Shown here: piece by piece, positions 34,835 through 45,140 of the stretch | How the letters are laid out: each line of letters opens with the position of its first letter | How positions within the stretch are numbered: the first letter of the stretch is position 1 | Assembly: GCA_038503075.1 (NCBI GenBank) | Contig: JBCAML010000002.1 | Location: 2,852,001-2,916,000, forward strand | Source of the DNA: Gyromitra esculenta | Lineage: Eukaryota; Ascomycota; Pezizomycetes; Pezizales; Discinaceae | DNA: 64,000 nucleotides | Direction of reading: 5' to 3' | Translations under genes and position numbers: made by a program | Notes under the pieces: model-generated | Seen by the model: the letters and a program-made list of their open reading frames with translations, nothing else | What the model was told of the DNA's origin: nothing | Databases searched by the model: none

Positions 34835-36748
34835 TTTTTTTTTTTTTTTTTTGTTAAATCATTGTTTCATTGTTTTTATAAATGGTACAAGAATATCACA
34901 TGCAACCGAAGTTATAGCGTGAACAAAACCCTTATCGACCCAACCCTCCTGACAAAAAATAAAATAAAAAATATAACTGAAAATTTCAATCCAGAGATTC
35001 CTTCCATGGCTAACATAAGCCTAATATATATCCAGCCTGCAAGTAGATTACTCTTCCATTGACTCAAAAAAGTTTAAAAGAGAAGTAATAGATGTTATAG
35101 AATGAGAAGAAATAGATGAAAGAACATCAGACGAACCAGATGACGATAAATTTGAAATATCAATTTGAGATTTAATAGGAAAGTTTGTCCTTGTCTTTGA
35201 AATAAATTCAGCAAGGGCAAGAAGCATAATAGGATTTAGCCATACTGGCGACTCAAAATTTAATGAATTTATGAAGGGAATAAATAAATTACGTTCAACT
35301 TTGTGAGCAAAACAGTATAGTATTGCGTGCGAAAAATCTTGGGAGCTGTCGCCACATAGGGGACATGTAGTCGGTCCCGGGTGAGACCAGGATGTGTGGG
35401 CTTTGAGGTAGCTTTTGTGTGCTCGCATTTGGTGGAGCCTCCCAGCTATGAATTTTGAAAATTTCATAAATGGGTGAGGTATGGTGGTAGTGGGGTACTC
35501 ATAATAAGGAGGGCGGGGAGTGTATTCATCCCAATCTAATCTTAATTGGGATAGAATAGCGTTATTGCATGATTCGAGGATCATTGATTGATCAGGATTT
35601 GGTTTGTCGATGGCAGGGCCTGACGCGCCAGGGTAGTAGTTGCGTGGAAGGAATTTCCATGCTTCGTGTGCGAGAGCGTCGATTATTAGAGGTCTAACGC
35701 GAGATTTGGCATTTGAGTTCCAGGGTCGAGGTCTACGAGGGCCAAGGCCTTTGAGATGGCTTCTGAGGAGTGGGAGAGGAGTACCGTTTGCTTGAAAGCT
35801 TGGCGGGAGACGTGCGGATGCAGGGTTAAATAACACAGGTAGGATTGCTATGCGTACTGCGTGGCGCCTTCTGAGGTATTTAGCATATGGTAGTGTAGGA
35901 GGGAGTGCTGCTTCCCGAGTAAGAGCACCGATGTTTGTGGAGGAGAAACAGTTCGTGATCCATCTGAGAACTGTGTTCCAGAACGGGTCGAGTTTCTTGA
36001 AGATATTTGCCGATGGAATGAGTATATTCATTCCATACGTGAGTATCGGTCGTATGAGGCCCATGGCAAGTTTGCGGGCATTAGAGCCTGTAAGTCCTGA
36101 ACCTGATGTTGATAGTGATTTGATTGCAAAAAAGGCTTTTTGAGCCGATGACAACCTTTTTAAAAAATGTGTATTCGTGTTGAAATTGTGGGAGAGCCAA
36201 AAGCCAAGCCAGCGAATACATAATTGCGGGAGAAAGATATTTCCATCAAGTTTGATGGAGGCGCCGGGAGTAGGGGGGAGTCGATTATGGATAGTTGTCC
36301 AGTGTATAAGTTCTGTTTTAGGAATCGAGAAAGAAACTTGGATGGCATCTCCCACGATGTTGATGTCGTGGGCTGCTTGTTCCAGGAGTCTAGCGTTTTT
36401 CCTGCTGGAGTGCGAGAAGACTGTGATGGCAAAATCGTCCACGTATGAAAATGTGAATTTAAAAGCGTTGCTGAGATGGAGGGGGGCGACATAGATGCAA
36501 AATAAGAGGGGAGAAATAGGTGAGCCTTGCGGGACTCCTACAGATACGGGAAGAAATTTTCGTGGTGACCCTTTAAATAGGAGGGCGCATTCGCGCGAAT
36601 GGAGAAAAGATATGATCCAGGAGGTCATATATAGTGGAATATTGTGATCAAGAAGTCTTTTTTCTAGGATATGGGGGTTGACGTTGTCGAACCCACCTTT
36701 AATATCTAAAAAAAGGGTGGAGACTTTCTTGTCGGCTGCTTGGAGGAG
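34835..36748 (-). mobile_element. LINE-type non-LTR retrotransposon, 3' part
   Basis: A minus-strand element ends in an 18-nt poly(A) (T18 on + at 34835-34852), preceded by a roughly 195-bp 3' UTR and a long RT frame. At 36748 it is interrupted by gypsy element IA, whose 5-bp target copy AGGAG (36744-36748) recurs at 60630-60634, where the LINE continues. The element's own 3' flank and target duplication were not identified. Confidence 0.85.
35048..36748 (-). pseudogene. LINE reverse transcriptase (interrupted ORF2)
   Basis: The frame reads from the IA junction down to the stop at 35048, about 566 residues. RT block A is DIKGGFDNVN, block B GVPQGSPISPLLF and block C SYVDDFAI (the YVDD catalytic site). 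A thumb region follows, then a C-terminal C-x2-C-x8-H-x4-C knuckle (CPLCGDSSQDFSH...C) typical of fungal LINE ORF2 proteins. No RNase H is obvious. The N-terminal endonuclease and RT start lie on the other side of the nested insertion; only about 95 bases of that side remain in the window (60635-60729). The visible frame has no internal stop. Confidence 0.85.
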
Positions 36749-37173
36749 TTTCACGGATAAGAATCGGGTAATGGGCTAGGATGGTTGTGGAAGTTACGAA
36801 GGGTTTTCTTTGAGTATAATGGCTTTGTCTTTCGGTTATGTTTCGGCTGTTGCCAGATGGCTGTTTGTGTTACGAGAAAGCGGGGTATTTAAACGGAGGA
36901 TTTTGGTCGTTTGTGTTCTCTTTCTCTTTCTTCCTTAAGCAACGTTCTCGTTACCTTCTGCTGTAAAGTCGTCGAAATACTATCTCGATTCTATCTCAGA
37001 ATCTTCGCTGTCGCTGTCTCCCTCACTGCACTTATCTCGCCTTGAGATAAAGATATCATAAATAGAACTTGTAGAACACGTCGCACTCTTCAAAACGTGT
37101 TGTCACCTCGCTTAAGTAGCACTGCTCACCTTCAGGGATACTGAAGGGCTTAATCCGAGGCACAACCGTGAGA
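36749..37173 (+). repeat. 5' LTR of element IA
   Basis: Begins TTTCACGG and ends CCGTGAGA. It contains a TATTTAA box at about 36888 and, roughly 45 nt downstream after a CT-rich run, AAGCAACGT, the likely start of the transcript (R). Confidence 0.9.
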
Positions 37174-37175
37174 TT

Positions 37176-37184
37176 ACGTTGCTT
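37176..37184 (+). promoter_or_regulatory. self-complementary primer-binding site, element IA
   Basis: ACGTTGCTT, two nucleotides after the LTR end, is the reverse complement of AAGCAACGT in the LTR R region. It fits no 3'-CCA tRNA end pattern that I can see. Confidence 0.65.
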
Positions 37185-37237
37185 CCAACATCTACACCTT
37201 CTACCACCCAATCCATACAGAACCTCCCAACGTTACC

Positions 37238-37897
37238 ATGGAAGGAGCCGCCGTCGCTGCGAAACGATTCCCCACCAGGGAAGCCTTCGCCCAAGCCTAC
37301 AGAGAAGACCCCGCCGAACTCTACAACGAGCTCAGGGACCTAAACCAAGCCCTGGAAGACCAAATCGATGTCCTCCAGGAAAGCGAACGAGAGAATGAGG
37401 TCAAACTCAACACATCTCGTATTCAGACCGACAATGCCCTCCGCCACGCCGCAGAACAAGACCAACGGGTCCTAGAAACCGCTAATCTCATCGCCCGATT
37501 ACGGCAGGAACGAAATGAGGCTCGAGCCACCATCCAAGCACCCCCCGCTCCTCCCAATCTGAGCGCCACCCCACCTCCAACAACAAACTCCCACCGCTCG
37601 GAAAGAATGCCAGATCCAGAAAAGTTTGACGGATCCAGAACCAAGCTCCCCGGCTTCATCCTCCAATTACGGTCCAAGCTAACCGTCAACCGAGATCGTT
37701 TCGCAAACGAAACCACGATGATCCTCTACACCATTAACCGATTAGAAGGAGCAGCTCTGGAGCAAGTTCGTCACACGGTTCTCCCTTCCGGCCTCACCAC
37801 TTGGACCAGTGCAGAACAACTCATTGCCGCCCTGGAAACCGCTTTCGGAGATCCGGACCCAACAGGCACCGCTCGACGAGAACTTCATCAACTCCGT
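37238..37897 (+). pseudogene. gag: gag of element IA, N-terminal part (split by IB)
   Basis: Starts at MEGAAVAAKR. Residues about 30-95 form a predicted coiled coil (LNQALEDQIDVLQESE and following heptads), then a Pro-rich linker, then the capsid region (MPDPEKFDGSR, LRSKLTVNRDRF). It breaks after HQLR at the IB insertion. The frame resumes at 55481 with QGKRDFSAYL, making exactly 430 residues when the insert is ignored, the same length as IB gag. Confidence 0.88.
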
Positions 37898-38321
37898 TTT
37901 CACGGATATAAAGGAGTAATCGGGTCAAGGATATTGTTAGGGTTACGGTTTCCGGTTCAGGATTATAATGTTATTGTGTTTCGGTTGTTTTCGGTTATTT
38001 CTTAGGTATGAGTCATAGTGGTCGAAAAGCGGGGTATTTAAGAGATGGATCTTTGTCGCTTGTGTTCTTTTCCTTTTCTTTCCTTAAGCAACGTTCTCGT
38101 TACCTTCTGCTGTAAAGTCGTCAAAATACCATCTTGATTCTACCTCAGAATCTTCGCTGTCGCTGTCTCTCTCGCTGCACCTATCTCGCCTTGAGATAAA
38201 GATATCCTCGTAGAACTTGTAGAACACGCTGCACTCTTCAAAACGTGTCGTCGCCTCGCTTAAGTAGCACTGCTCACCTTCAGGGATACTGAAGGGCTTA
38301 ATCCGAGACACAACCGTGAGA
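37898..38321 (+). repeat. 5' LTR of element IB
   Basis: TTTCACGG...CCGTGAGA, 424 bp. TATTTAA at 38035 and AAGCAACGT at 38086-38094. Identical to the 3' LTR over the first ~225 bp, then about 13 differences confined to a ~160-bp tract. Confidence 0.9.
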
Positions 38322-38323
38322 TT

Positions 38324-38332
38324 ACGTTGCTT
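38324..38332 (+). promoter_or_regulatory. self-complementary primer-binding site, element IB
   Basis: ACGTTGCTT, two nucleotides after the LTR. Its complement AAGCAACGT lies at 38086-38094, about 45-50 nt below the TATA box. Confidence 0.68.
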
Positions 38333-38385
38333 CCGACATCTACACCTTCTACCAACCAACCCATACAGAACCTCCCAACATCATC

Positions 38386-39678
38386 ATGGAAGGAGCCGCC
38401 GTCGCAGCAAAACGCTTCCCCACCAGGGAAGCCTTCGCCCAAGCCTACAGAGAAGACCCAGCAGAACTATACAACGAACTCAGGGATCTTAACCAAGCCC
38501 TTGAGGACCAAATCGACGTCCTGCAAGAAAGCGAACGAGAAAATGAGGTCAAACTCAATACAGCTCGCATTCAGACTGACAACGCACTCCGACACGCTAC
38601 CGAACAGGATCAACGGGTCACGGAAGCAGCCAGCCTGATCGCTCGGCTACGACAAGAATGGAATGAAGCTCGTGCCACCGTTCAAATCCCCTCCGCTCCC
38701 CCAAACCTCAGCGCCACCCCACCTCCACCAACGAACTCCCATCGCTCAGAGCGCATGCCAGATCCCGAGAAATTCGACGGATCTCGAGCTAAGCTCCCTG
38801 GTTTCATACTGCAGCTACGCTCCAAACTCACGGTCAACCGAGACCGCTTCGCAAACGAGACCACAATGATACTGTATACCATCAATCGACTGGAAGGAGC
38901 GGCCCTAGAACAAGTCCGTCACACGGTTCTTCCCTCAGGCCTTACCACTTGGAACAACGCGGAAGAACTCATAGCCGCCTTAGAAACGGCTTTTGGAGAC
39001 CCGGACCCAACTGGCACCGCTCGACGAGAACTTCATCAGCTCCGCCAAGGAAAGCGTGATTTCTCGGCCTACTTGGCTGACTTTCAAAGAATCATGGGTC
39101 AGTTGAATTTTGATGAGAACTCGAAGATGGACGCATTAGAACACGGCATGTCAGAGGAATTAAAAGAAGCCATGGTGTTTGCACCGATCGCCCCTGCCAA
39201 CCTCCCGGAGATGATTCTCACCCTTACCCGGTTAGATAACCGTATCCGAGCTCGCAAAGCAGAGAAACGAGGAAACGTCAGAGAAAATATGGGTCAATTC
39301 AATGCCCCCGCCGCCTTCACCCCCGCCTCCTCCTTTACTCCTGGAGGACTAGCCCCTATGGACCTATCTTTCGGGCGTACCAGCAATCTCTCTCGCCCAC
39401 CTCAAGATCAACGATACACAATGGTCAACGGACGAAGAAAACTCTCAGAGGAAGAGAAACAATGGCGCCGCGCCACAGGAAAATGCATGTTCTGTGCCGC
39501 CCCAGATCATTCCTACGCCAATTGCCCCTCTGCCCCTAAGAAGCCTACGATGAGAGGAGCCCTCACCGCCCCACCTGCCACCCGTACACCCCCTGCCTCC
39601 TCCCTGCCACCACCACCACTCCCTCCTCAATTTTTCGCATTAGAATCAGCAGACTCAGCCAACGAGTCTTTAAACTAG
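38386..39678 (+). CDS. gag: Gag polyprotein of element IB (intact)
   Basis: 430 residues. The N-terminal helical/coiled-coil segment is about residues 25-95, then a Pro-rich linker (SAPPNLSATPPPPT). The gypsy capsid region (MPDPEKFDGSRAKLPGF through QGKRDFSAYLADFQ and MDALEHGMSEELKEA) follows, then a basic stretch and one zinc knuckle CMFCAAPDHSYANC (C-x2-C-x4-H-x4-C). It ends in a Pro-rich tail with PPLPPQF. Gag forms the particle and packages element RNA. The ATG lies 65 nt after the LTR. The frame ends TCT TTA AAC TAG, where the slippery heptamer overlaps the last two sense codons. Confidence 0.93.
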   Translation: MEGAAVAAKRFPTREAFAQAYREDPAELYNELRDLNQALEDQIDVLQESERENEVKLNTARIQTDNALRHATEQDQRVTEAASLIARLRQEWNEARATVQIPSAPPNLSATPPPPTNSHRSERMPDPEKFDGSRAKLPGFILQLRSKLTVNRDRFANETTMILYTINRLEGAALEQVRHTVLPSGLTTWNNAEELIAALETAFGDPDPTGTARRELHQLRQGKRDFSAYLADFQRIMGQLNFDENSKMDALEHGMSEELKEAMVFAPIAPANLPEMILTLTRLDNRIRARKAEKRGNVRENMGQFNAPAAFTPASSFTPGGLAPMDLSFGRTSNLSRPPQDQRYTMVNGRRKLSEEEKQWRRATGKCMFCAAPDHSYANCPSAPKKPTMRGALTAPPATRTPPASSLPPPPLPPQFFALESADSANESLN

Positions 39679-39713
39679 TACAACCAAGGTCGATCAGTGA
39701 CCCCACCTTGGTT
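39669..39713 (+). promoter_or_regulatory. -1 ribosomal frameshift signal, element IB gag-pol junction
   Basis: T TTA AAC at 39669-39675 in the gag frame is followed by the UAG stop. After a 6-nt spacer comes a 9-bp hairpin: AACCAAGGT (39682-39690) pairs with ACCTTGGTT (39705-39713) around a 14-nt loop. Slipping back one base moves translation into the open pol frame. Confidence 0.8.
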
Positions 39714-40129
39714 CAAAATTTTTCACCTTTATCTGCATTTTCGATTTCTGGGTTTTCGGTTTCTGGTATAAGCATGGAGGATCAATTGGATGGGGAACAT
39801 TTTGTAATATCGTGCAATATTTCCCATAACAATAAAATCATAAAAACACACGCTTTACTAGACACTGGAGCCTCCGGATTTGCATTTATTGACAAAAAAT
39901 TCGCGAGTCACCACTCCCTACCCCTTACCCCCTTAAAAACTCCCCGTCAACTCGAAGTCATCGATGGTCGTCCTGTCAGCTCAGGAGACATCACACACAT
40001 CGCCAATCTTAACCTCTCGGTACAAAACCATTGTGAACAAGCCCCCTGTTTCGTAACACAACTTGGCCATTACCCCCTCGTCTTAGGCATACCATGGATG
40101 AATTATCATGATGTTCGCCTCCATTTTGC
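39679..40129 (+). pseudogene. pol: pol of element IB, protease part (split by II)
   Basis: The -1 frame is open from inside gag. It carries AFSISGFSVSGIS, then the aspartic protease core LLDTGASGFAFID, and HYPLVLGIPWMNYHD. It breaks within HDVRLHFA at the element II insertion and resumes at 51825 with NKRIEFNSK. Confidence 0.88.
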
Positions 40130-40539
40130 TTTCATGGATAACTGTTTTCGTTGGTTCGTCGAGTACAAAGGTGCAAGGCTGTTGTGTTACGTTGTTGTTC
40201 TATGTGTTTCTTTGAGTTTCTGTTGCAATGAGTCAAGTCTTTGTCATCGAACGAGTTGGAATGTGGTATATAAGCGAAGGGATTCCCCCTCTTGTTGTAC
40301 TTTTCCTTCTCCTTTCTTTAAGCAACGTCTTCTATTGTACACTCTTGTATTTTACAATACAAACCTCGGTTATACCTCATAACCTTGCACTGTCGCCGTT
40401 CTCAAGTCCTCTATACTTGAACACTTCGTAGAGCCTGTGGAATCCCGTAAACACTCTCGTCGCTTAGTTTTCTCTTCAAGTAGCACTGCTTATCTCGGGG
40501 GATACCTGAGAGCTTGAAAGAAAACCTCGTCCCTTGAGA
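40130..40539 (+). repeat. 5' LTR of element II
   Basis: TTTCATGG...CCTTGAGA, 410 bp. TATATAAG at 40267; AAGCAACGT at 40320-40328 after a CT-rich run. Confidence 0.92.
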
Positions 40540-40541
40540 TT

Positions 40542-40550
40542 ACGTTGCTT
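40542..40550 (+). promoter_or_regulatory. self-complementary primer-binding site, element II
   Basis: ACGTTGCTT two nucleotides after the LTR, complementary to AAGCAACGT at 40320-40328. It is conserved although most of the LTR has diverged from IA/IB. Confidence 0.68.
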
Positions 40551-40608
40551 CCTCATCCACACCCTCTACCCCACTTTTTTACGCTGTCATATAAACTCCA
40601 ACGCCGCC

Positions 40609-41856
40609 ATGAGCAACCCCGCCCCTGCCCCCTGGACTTTCCCAACCTTCGAGAATTTCCAAGCTGCCGCCAACGCCGACCTCGCCTCTGCCTACGAGGA
40701 AATTCGATCCCATTATCAACAACGGGTCGATAACCTCACGTATGCAGACCTACAGCTGGAAGAAGCTGTACAAGAACGAAACAATATGACGGCAAGGTTC
40801 AATACCTGCCAGTCCCAACTACAAGCAGCCGAAGCGGAAATCGCCCGCCTCCAGAATGCCGTCCCCCCACCACCTGCACCATCGCCACCACCCCCTCCTG
40901 CTCACACTCAAGGAGGTCGCTCGGATAAGATGCCTGACCCGGACAAGTTCAACGGGTCTCGCGATAAACTCCCTGGGTTTGTTCTACAACTCAGGTCAAA
41001 ACTCTCGGTTAACGCCGATCGCTTTTCCAACAGCAACAATATGATATTGTATGCTATCAGCCGTCTCGAGGGAGCCGCCCTCGAACAAGTTCGCCACTCC
41101 GTCCTTCCTGACGGAACTACCACATGGAACTCAGCCGCCGATTTGATCACCGCCTTGGAAACAGCCTTCGGCGATCCCGACCCTCTCGGCACTGCCCGCC
41201 GTGAACTGCATCAACTCCGACAAGGGAAGCGAGATTTCTCCGCCTACCTTGCCGACTTTCAACGAATCATGGGACGTCTCAACTATGACGAGTCAGCCAA
41301 GAACGGTGCTCTGGAATTCGGCATGTCAGATGAGCTGAAAGAAGCAGTAGTAACCGTCGCCGACTTCCCCACCACTTTTACTTCCCTCTGCGCCTTCCTT
41401 CTCCGCCTGGATAACCGAATCCGAGCAAGAAGGGAAGAAAAAAAAAATGCCGCCCGCAACACCATGGGGCAATTCACCGCTCCCGCCGCCGCCCCCGCCG
41501 CCTATGCTCCCGCTTCCTCCTCCTTCGCTCCTGGAGGACTCGTCCCCATGGATCTCTCTTTTGGCCGAACCTCCACCTCTCGCCCCGCCCCTGAACAACG
41601 GTATGTTCAAATAAACGGAAGAAGAAAACTATCTCCAGAAGAGAAATCCTGGAGACAAACCAATAATCGTTGCCTGTTTTGCGCCGGGGAAGGTCATATC
41701 TTCTCGAATTGTCCTTCCGCCTCCAAGCGCCCCGCCATGAGGGGAGCTGTCACTAATGCCGCCGCCGCACCTCCAGCTCCCTCTGTTTTTCCGCCGCCCT
41801 TGCCTCCTCGTTTTCCTGCCTTCGATGCAGCAGACTCAGTCGAGTCTTTAAACTAG
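40609..41856 (+). CDS. gag: Gag polyprotein of element II (intact)
   Basis: 415 residues from MSNPAPAPWTF. The N-terminal third differs from IA/IB gag. The capsid (MPDPDKFNGSRDKLPGF, QGKRDFSAYLADFQ) and knuckle CLFCAGEGHIFSNC (C-x2-C-x4-H-x4-C) are conserved. An Ala/Pro-rich segment precedes the knuckle, and the tail is Pro-rich (PPPLPPRF). An in-frame CTG/ATG-type start further upstream would read through the leader; the ATG at 40609 is preferred because it sits in a purine-poor leader and matches the IB layout. Ends TCT TTA AAC TAG. Confidence 0.92.
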   Translation: MSNPAPAPWTFPTFENFQAAANADLASAYEEIRSHYQQRVDNLTYADLQLEEAVQERNNMTARFNTCQSQLQAAEAEIARLQNAVPPPPAPSPPPPPAHTQGGRSDKMPDPDKFNGSRDKLPGFVLQLRSKLSVNADRFSNSNNMILYAISRLEGAALEQVRHSVLPDGTTTWNSAADLITALETAFGDPDPLGTARRELHQLRQGKRDFSAYLADFQRIMGRLNYDESAKNGALEFGMSDELKEAVVTVADFPTTFTSLCAFLLRLDNRIRARREEKKNAARNTMGQFTAPAAAPAAYAPASSSFAPGGLVPMDLSFGRTSTSRPAPEQRYVQINGRRKLSPEEKSWRQTNNRCLFCAGEGHIFSNCPSASKRPAMRGAVTNAAAAPPAPSVFPPPLPPRFPAFDAADSVESLN

Positions 41857-41891
41857 TTCAACCAGAGTCGCCATGTGACCCTGCTCTGGTT
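41847..41891 (+). promoter_or_regulatory. -1 ribosomal frameshift signal, element II
   Basis: T TTA AAC at 41847-41853, UAG, 6-nt spacer. The 8-bp stem AACCAGAG (41860-41867) pairs with CTCTGGTT (41884-41891) around a 16-nt loop. Relative to IB, two stem pairs have changed on both sides, so pairing is kept. Confidence 0.82.
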
Positions 41892-44717
41892 CCTTTTTCT
41901 CCTTTGTCAGCGTTCTCTATTTCTGGGTTTTCAGTGTCAGATATGTGTGTGGAGGATAATTTGGATGGGGAACATTTTGTAGTTTCTTGTAGCCTTTCCC
42001 ACCAAAATAAAATCATAAAAACACACGCACTTCTTGACACTGGAGCCTCAGGGTTCGCTTTCATTGATGAAAACTTTGTGCGTCACCATTCCCTTCCCTT
42101 ATCTCCCCTAAAGACCCCTCGCCAATTGGAAGTCATTGACGGCCGAACAATTGCCTCGGGAGATATTACAAATCTTTGCCACCTAGGGCTTTCCATCCAA
42201 AAGCACGCTGAAAAAGCCCCCTTCTTCGTCACCAAGCTAGGCCATTACCCCCTAGTGCTCGGTATTCCTTGGATGAACCTCCATGACGTTCATCTACAAT
42301 TTGCGAATAAAAGCATTGAATTCAATTCTGAATTCTGCACCACCCACTGCGCCCCCAAGCAACCCGTCGTCTCAGCCGCCGCCATTCCCCCTCCAGCAAA
42401 ATTAAACGCCGCCTTTATCGGCGCAGCTAGTTTCCGCATGCTCGCCAGAAAAAAGGGCATTCAAGTATATTCCATGTCCCTCTATGAAATCAACAGAGTC
42501 CTTGATAGCAAGACTACCAAAGAGGAGTGGAGGCAACGAATACCCGCCGAGTACCACGAATACCTGGATATGTTTGACAAAGCTAAAGCTCAAGGACTCC
42601 CCCCCCGACGACCCTATGACCATAAGATCACCCTGCAAGAAGGCAAAGAACCACCATTTGGCCCACTCTATGGTATGTCACGAGATGAACTTCTAGTTCT
42701 CAAGAAGTATATCGAAGACAACTTAGAGAAAGGGTTTATCCGTGCCAGTTCATCTTCCGCCGGTTCTCCAGTCCTCTTCGCCGCCAAACCCGATGGTTCC
42801 CTCCGCCTTTGTGTCGATTACCGTGGCCTTAACGCTCTCACGGTTAAAGACCGATATACTTCCCCCCTGATCAAAGAAACCTTGGATCGCCTTGCAAAAG
42901 CTCAATGGTACTCCAAACTCGATCTCCGTGACGGCTTCCACCAGATTCGTATCGCCGAAGGGGAAGAATGGAAAACAGCCTTTCGAACCCGATATGGCTT
43001 GTATGAATACATGGTAATGCCATTTGGCCTCACCAACGCCCCTGGAACCTTCCAACGTTTCGTCAACGACTCCCTTCGAGAATACCTGGACCTATTCTGC
43101 ACAGCGTATCTCGACGATATCCTGATCTATAGTGATACCCTAGTAGAACATAAGGTGCACGTTAGACAAGTCCTCGATGCCCTAAAAGCCAATAACATCC
43201 TTCTCAAACCTGAGAAGTGTGAATTCCATGTGCAGTCTATTAAATACCTCGGCCTGGTTCTTACCCCTGAAGGCATCAAGATGGACGATGATAAGTTAAA
43301 AGCCGTCCGAGACTGGAACCGCCCAAAGTCAGTTAAAGACGTACAAGCCTTCCTCGGGTTTGCAAACTTTTACCGAAGATTTATCCTGGGATTTTCTCGC
43401 CTTGCTGCCCCTCTCACCGCCTTCACAAAAAAAGGCATTGTTTTTGAATGGACCGTTGAAGCCGAACTCGCTTTCGAAGCTCTTAAGGACGCCTTTACTA
43501 AAGCCCCCGTACTCATCCACTTCGATCCTAGAAAAAAGATCTTTGTTGAATCCGACGCTTCCGACTTCGTCTCCGGCGGTGTTCTCTCTCAACTCGACGA
43601 TCAAGGCATACTACACCCCGTGGCATTCTTCTCTAAGAAACATTCGCCTGCTGAATGTAACTACGAGATCTACGACAAAGAACTGCTAGCCATCATCCGT
43701 TGTTTTGAAGAATGGAGACCTGAACTTGAGGGATCTGAGTTACCCATATCTGTCATCACCGACCATAAAAACTTAGAGTACTTCATGACTACTAAGCAAC
43801 TCAACCGGAGACAAGTTAGATGGGCAGAATACCTTTCACGTTTTGACTTTGTCATCACGTACCGACCAGGAGTACAGGGAGGAAAGCCGGACGCTCTCAC
43901 TCGGAGATCAGGAGATCTCCCTGAAGAAGGGGATGAAAGACTACAACACCAACACCAAGTAGTCCTGAAGGAGAGGAATCTAGACCCTAAGCTGAGTTTG
44001 TTTTCGGGTTCTTTGACAAATGAACCCGCTGAATTGGATGCCCCCCTCGAAGTATTAATGAACCAAGGATATATCGCTGACCCGTTCCCACAAAAAATCC
44101 TTCTAGCACTTAGAAATGGTGAACGACAATCTAAAGAGATTACCTTAGGCGACTGTACTGAGATCAACGACCGTTTATATTACCGACAAAAGCTCTACAT
44201 CCCCGATTATGATCCTCTTCGCCTCCTCATCTTACGACGACACCATGACGCCCCCTCAGCTGGTCACCCAGGACGTGAAAAATCCTTCGAACTCATTTCA
44301 AGGCATTTCTACTGGCCAAAGATGAGAGAGTATATTGGCCGTTATACGCGGAACTGTCATACCTGTCGACGAGCAAAACCAAGCACCCTCGGCACCCAAG
44401 GCGTCCTGAAACCACTCCCAATTCCTAATCGCCCCTGGGAAGAGCTATCAATGGACTTCGTTACCGGTCTCCCAGAATCTAACGGCTTTGATGCCATTAT
44501 GGTTGTGGTAGATCGACTCTCGAAGATGCGGCACCTTATCCCGTGCAATACAACCGTCAACGCCGAGCAAACAGCCGAACTCTACCTCCAAAATGTTTGG
44601 AAACTCCACGGACTACCTTCCCATATCACTTCGGATAGAGGAACGCAGTTTACTGCTAAGTTTTGGAAACATCTTTGCCAACGCCTAAACATCTCCGCTC
44701 GAATGTCAACGTCTTTC
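41857..44717 (+). pseudogene. pol: pol of element II, PR-RT-RNase H-integrase N-part (split by III)
   Basis: The -1 frame carries protease LLDTGASGFAFID, RT with [12 protein letters not shown], RNase [15 protein letters not shown], the integrase zinc finger (RRHHDAPSAGHP ... CHTCRRAK) and two integrase catalytic Asp regions (SMDFVTGLPES, ITSDRGTQFTAKFW). It breaks after MSTSF. It resumes at 50582 with HPETDGQTERLN, which holds the third acidic residue region, so element III sits inside the integrase core. Confidence 0.9.
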
Positions 44718-45140
44718 TCTCACGGTTCGATCCCAGTTTAAGCCCTTCTGTATCCCAGAAGGTGAGCAGAGCTACTTAGACAAGGAACGTTGCGATAAGA
44801 GTAACAGAGTGTTTCTACAGGTCCTACGGGGTCTAACTCAAGGTGAGTTAAGTGAGAGAATGTCTTTACAGCGACGGCGACAGCGAGGATTCTGAGGTAG
44901 AATCGAGATAGTATTAAAATGATACAACAGAAGTAAAGTGAGAACGTTGCTTAGAAGGAGAAAGAGAAAAGGACACAAGCGAAGAAAATCCATCTCTTTA
45001 AATACCCCGCTTTTCAACCAACATGACTCATACCTACAAATAACCGACAACAGCCAAAACACAAAGACATTATAACTTTTAACCGAAACCACAATCCCTT
45101 ACTAAATCCCTGACACAACTAATCCTTTGTATCCGTGAAA
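44718..45140 (-). repeat. 3' LTR of element III
   Basis: On the minus strand it reads TTTCACGG...CCGTGAGA. It follows a polypurine tract, GAAGGGGGGGGC, plus AAC. Confidence 0.92.

Noticed and set aside
35850..36143. Open frames on the + strand within the LINE
   Set aside because: Shadows of the minus-strand reverse transcriptase, which carries the catalytic motifs.
39676..39678. Stop-codon readthrough as the route from gag to pol
   Set aside because: Pol lies in the -1 frame relative to gag, not in the same frame, in the copies with intact gag (IA, IB, II).
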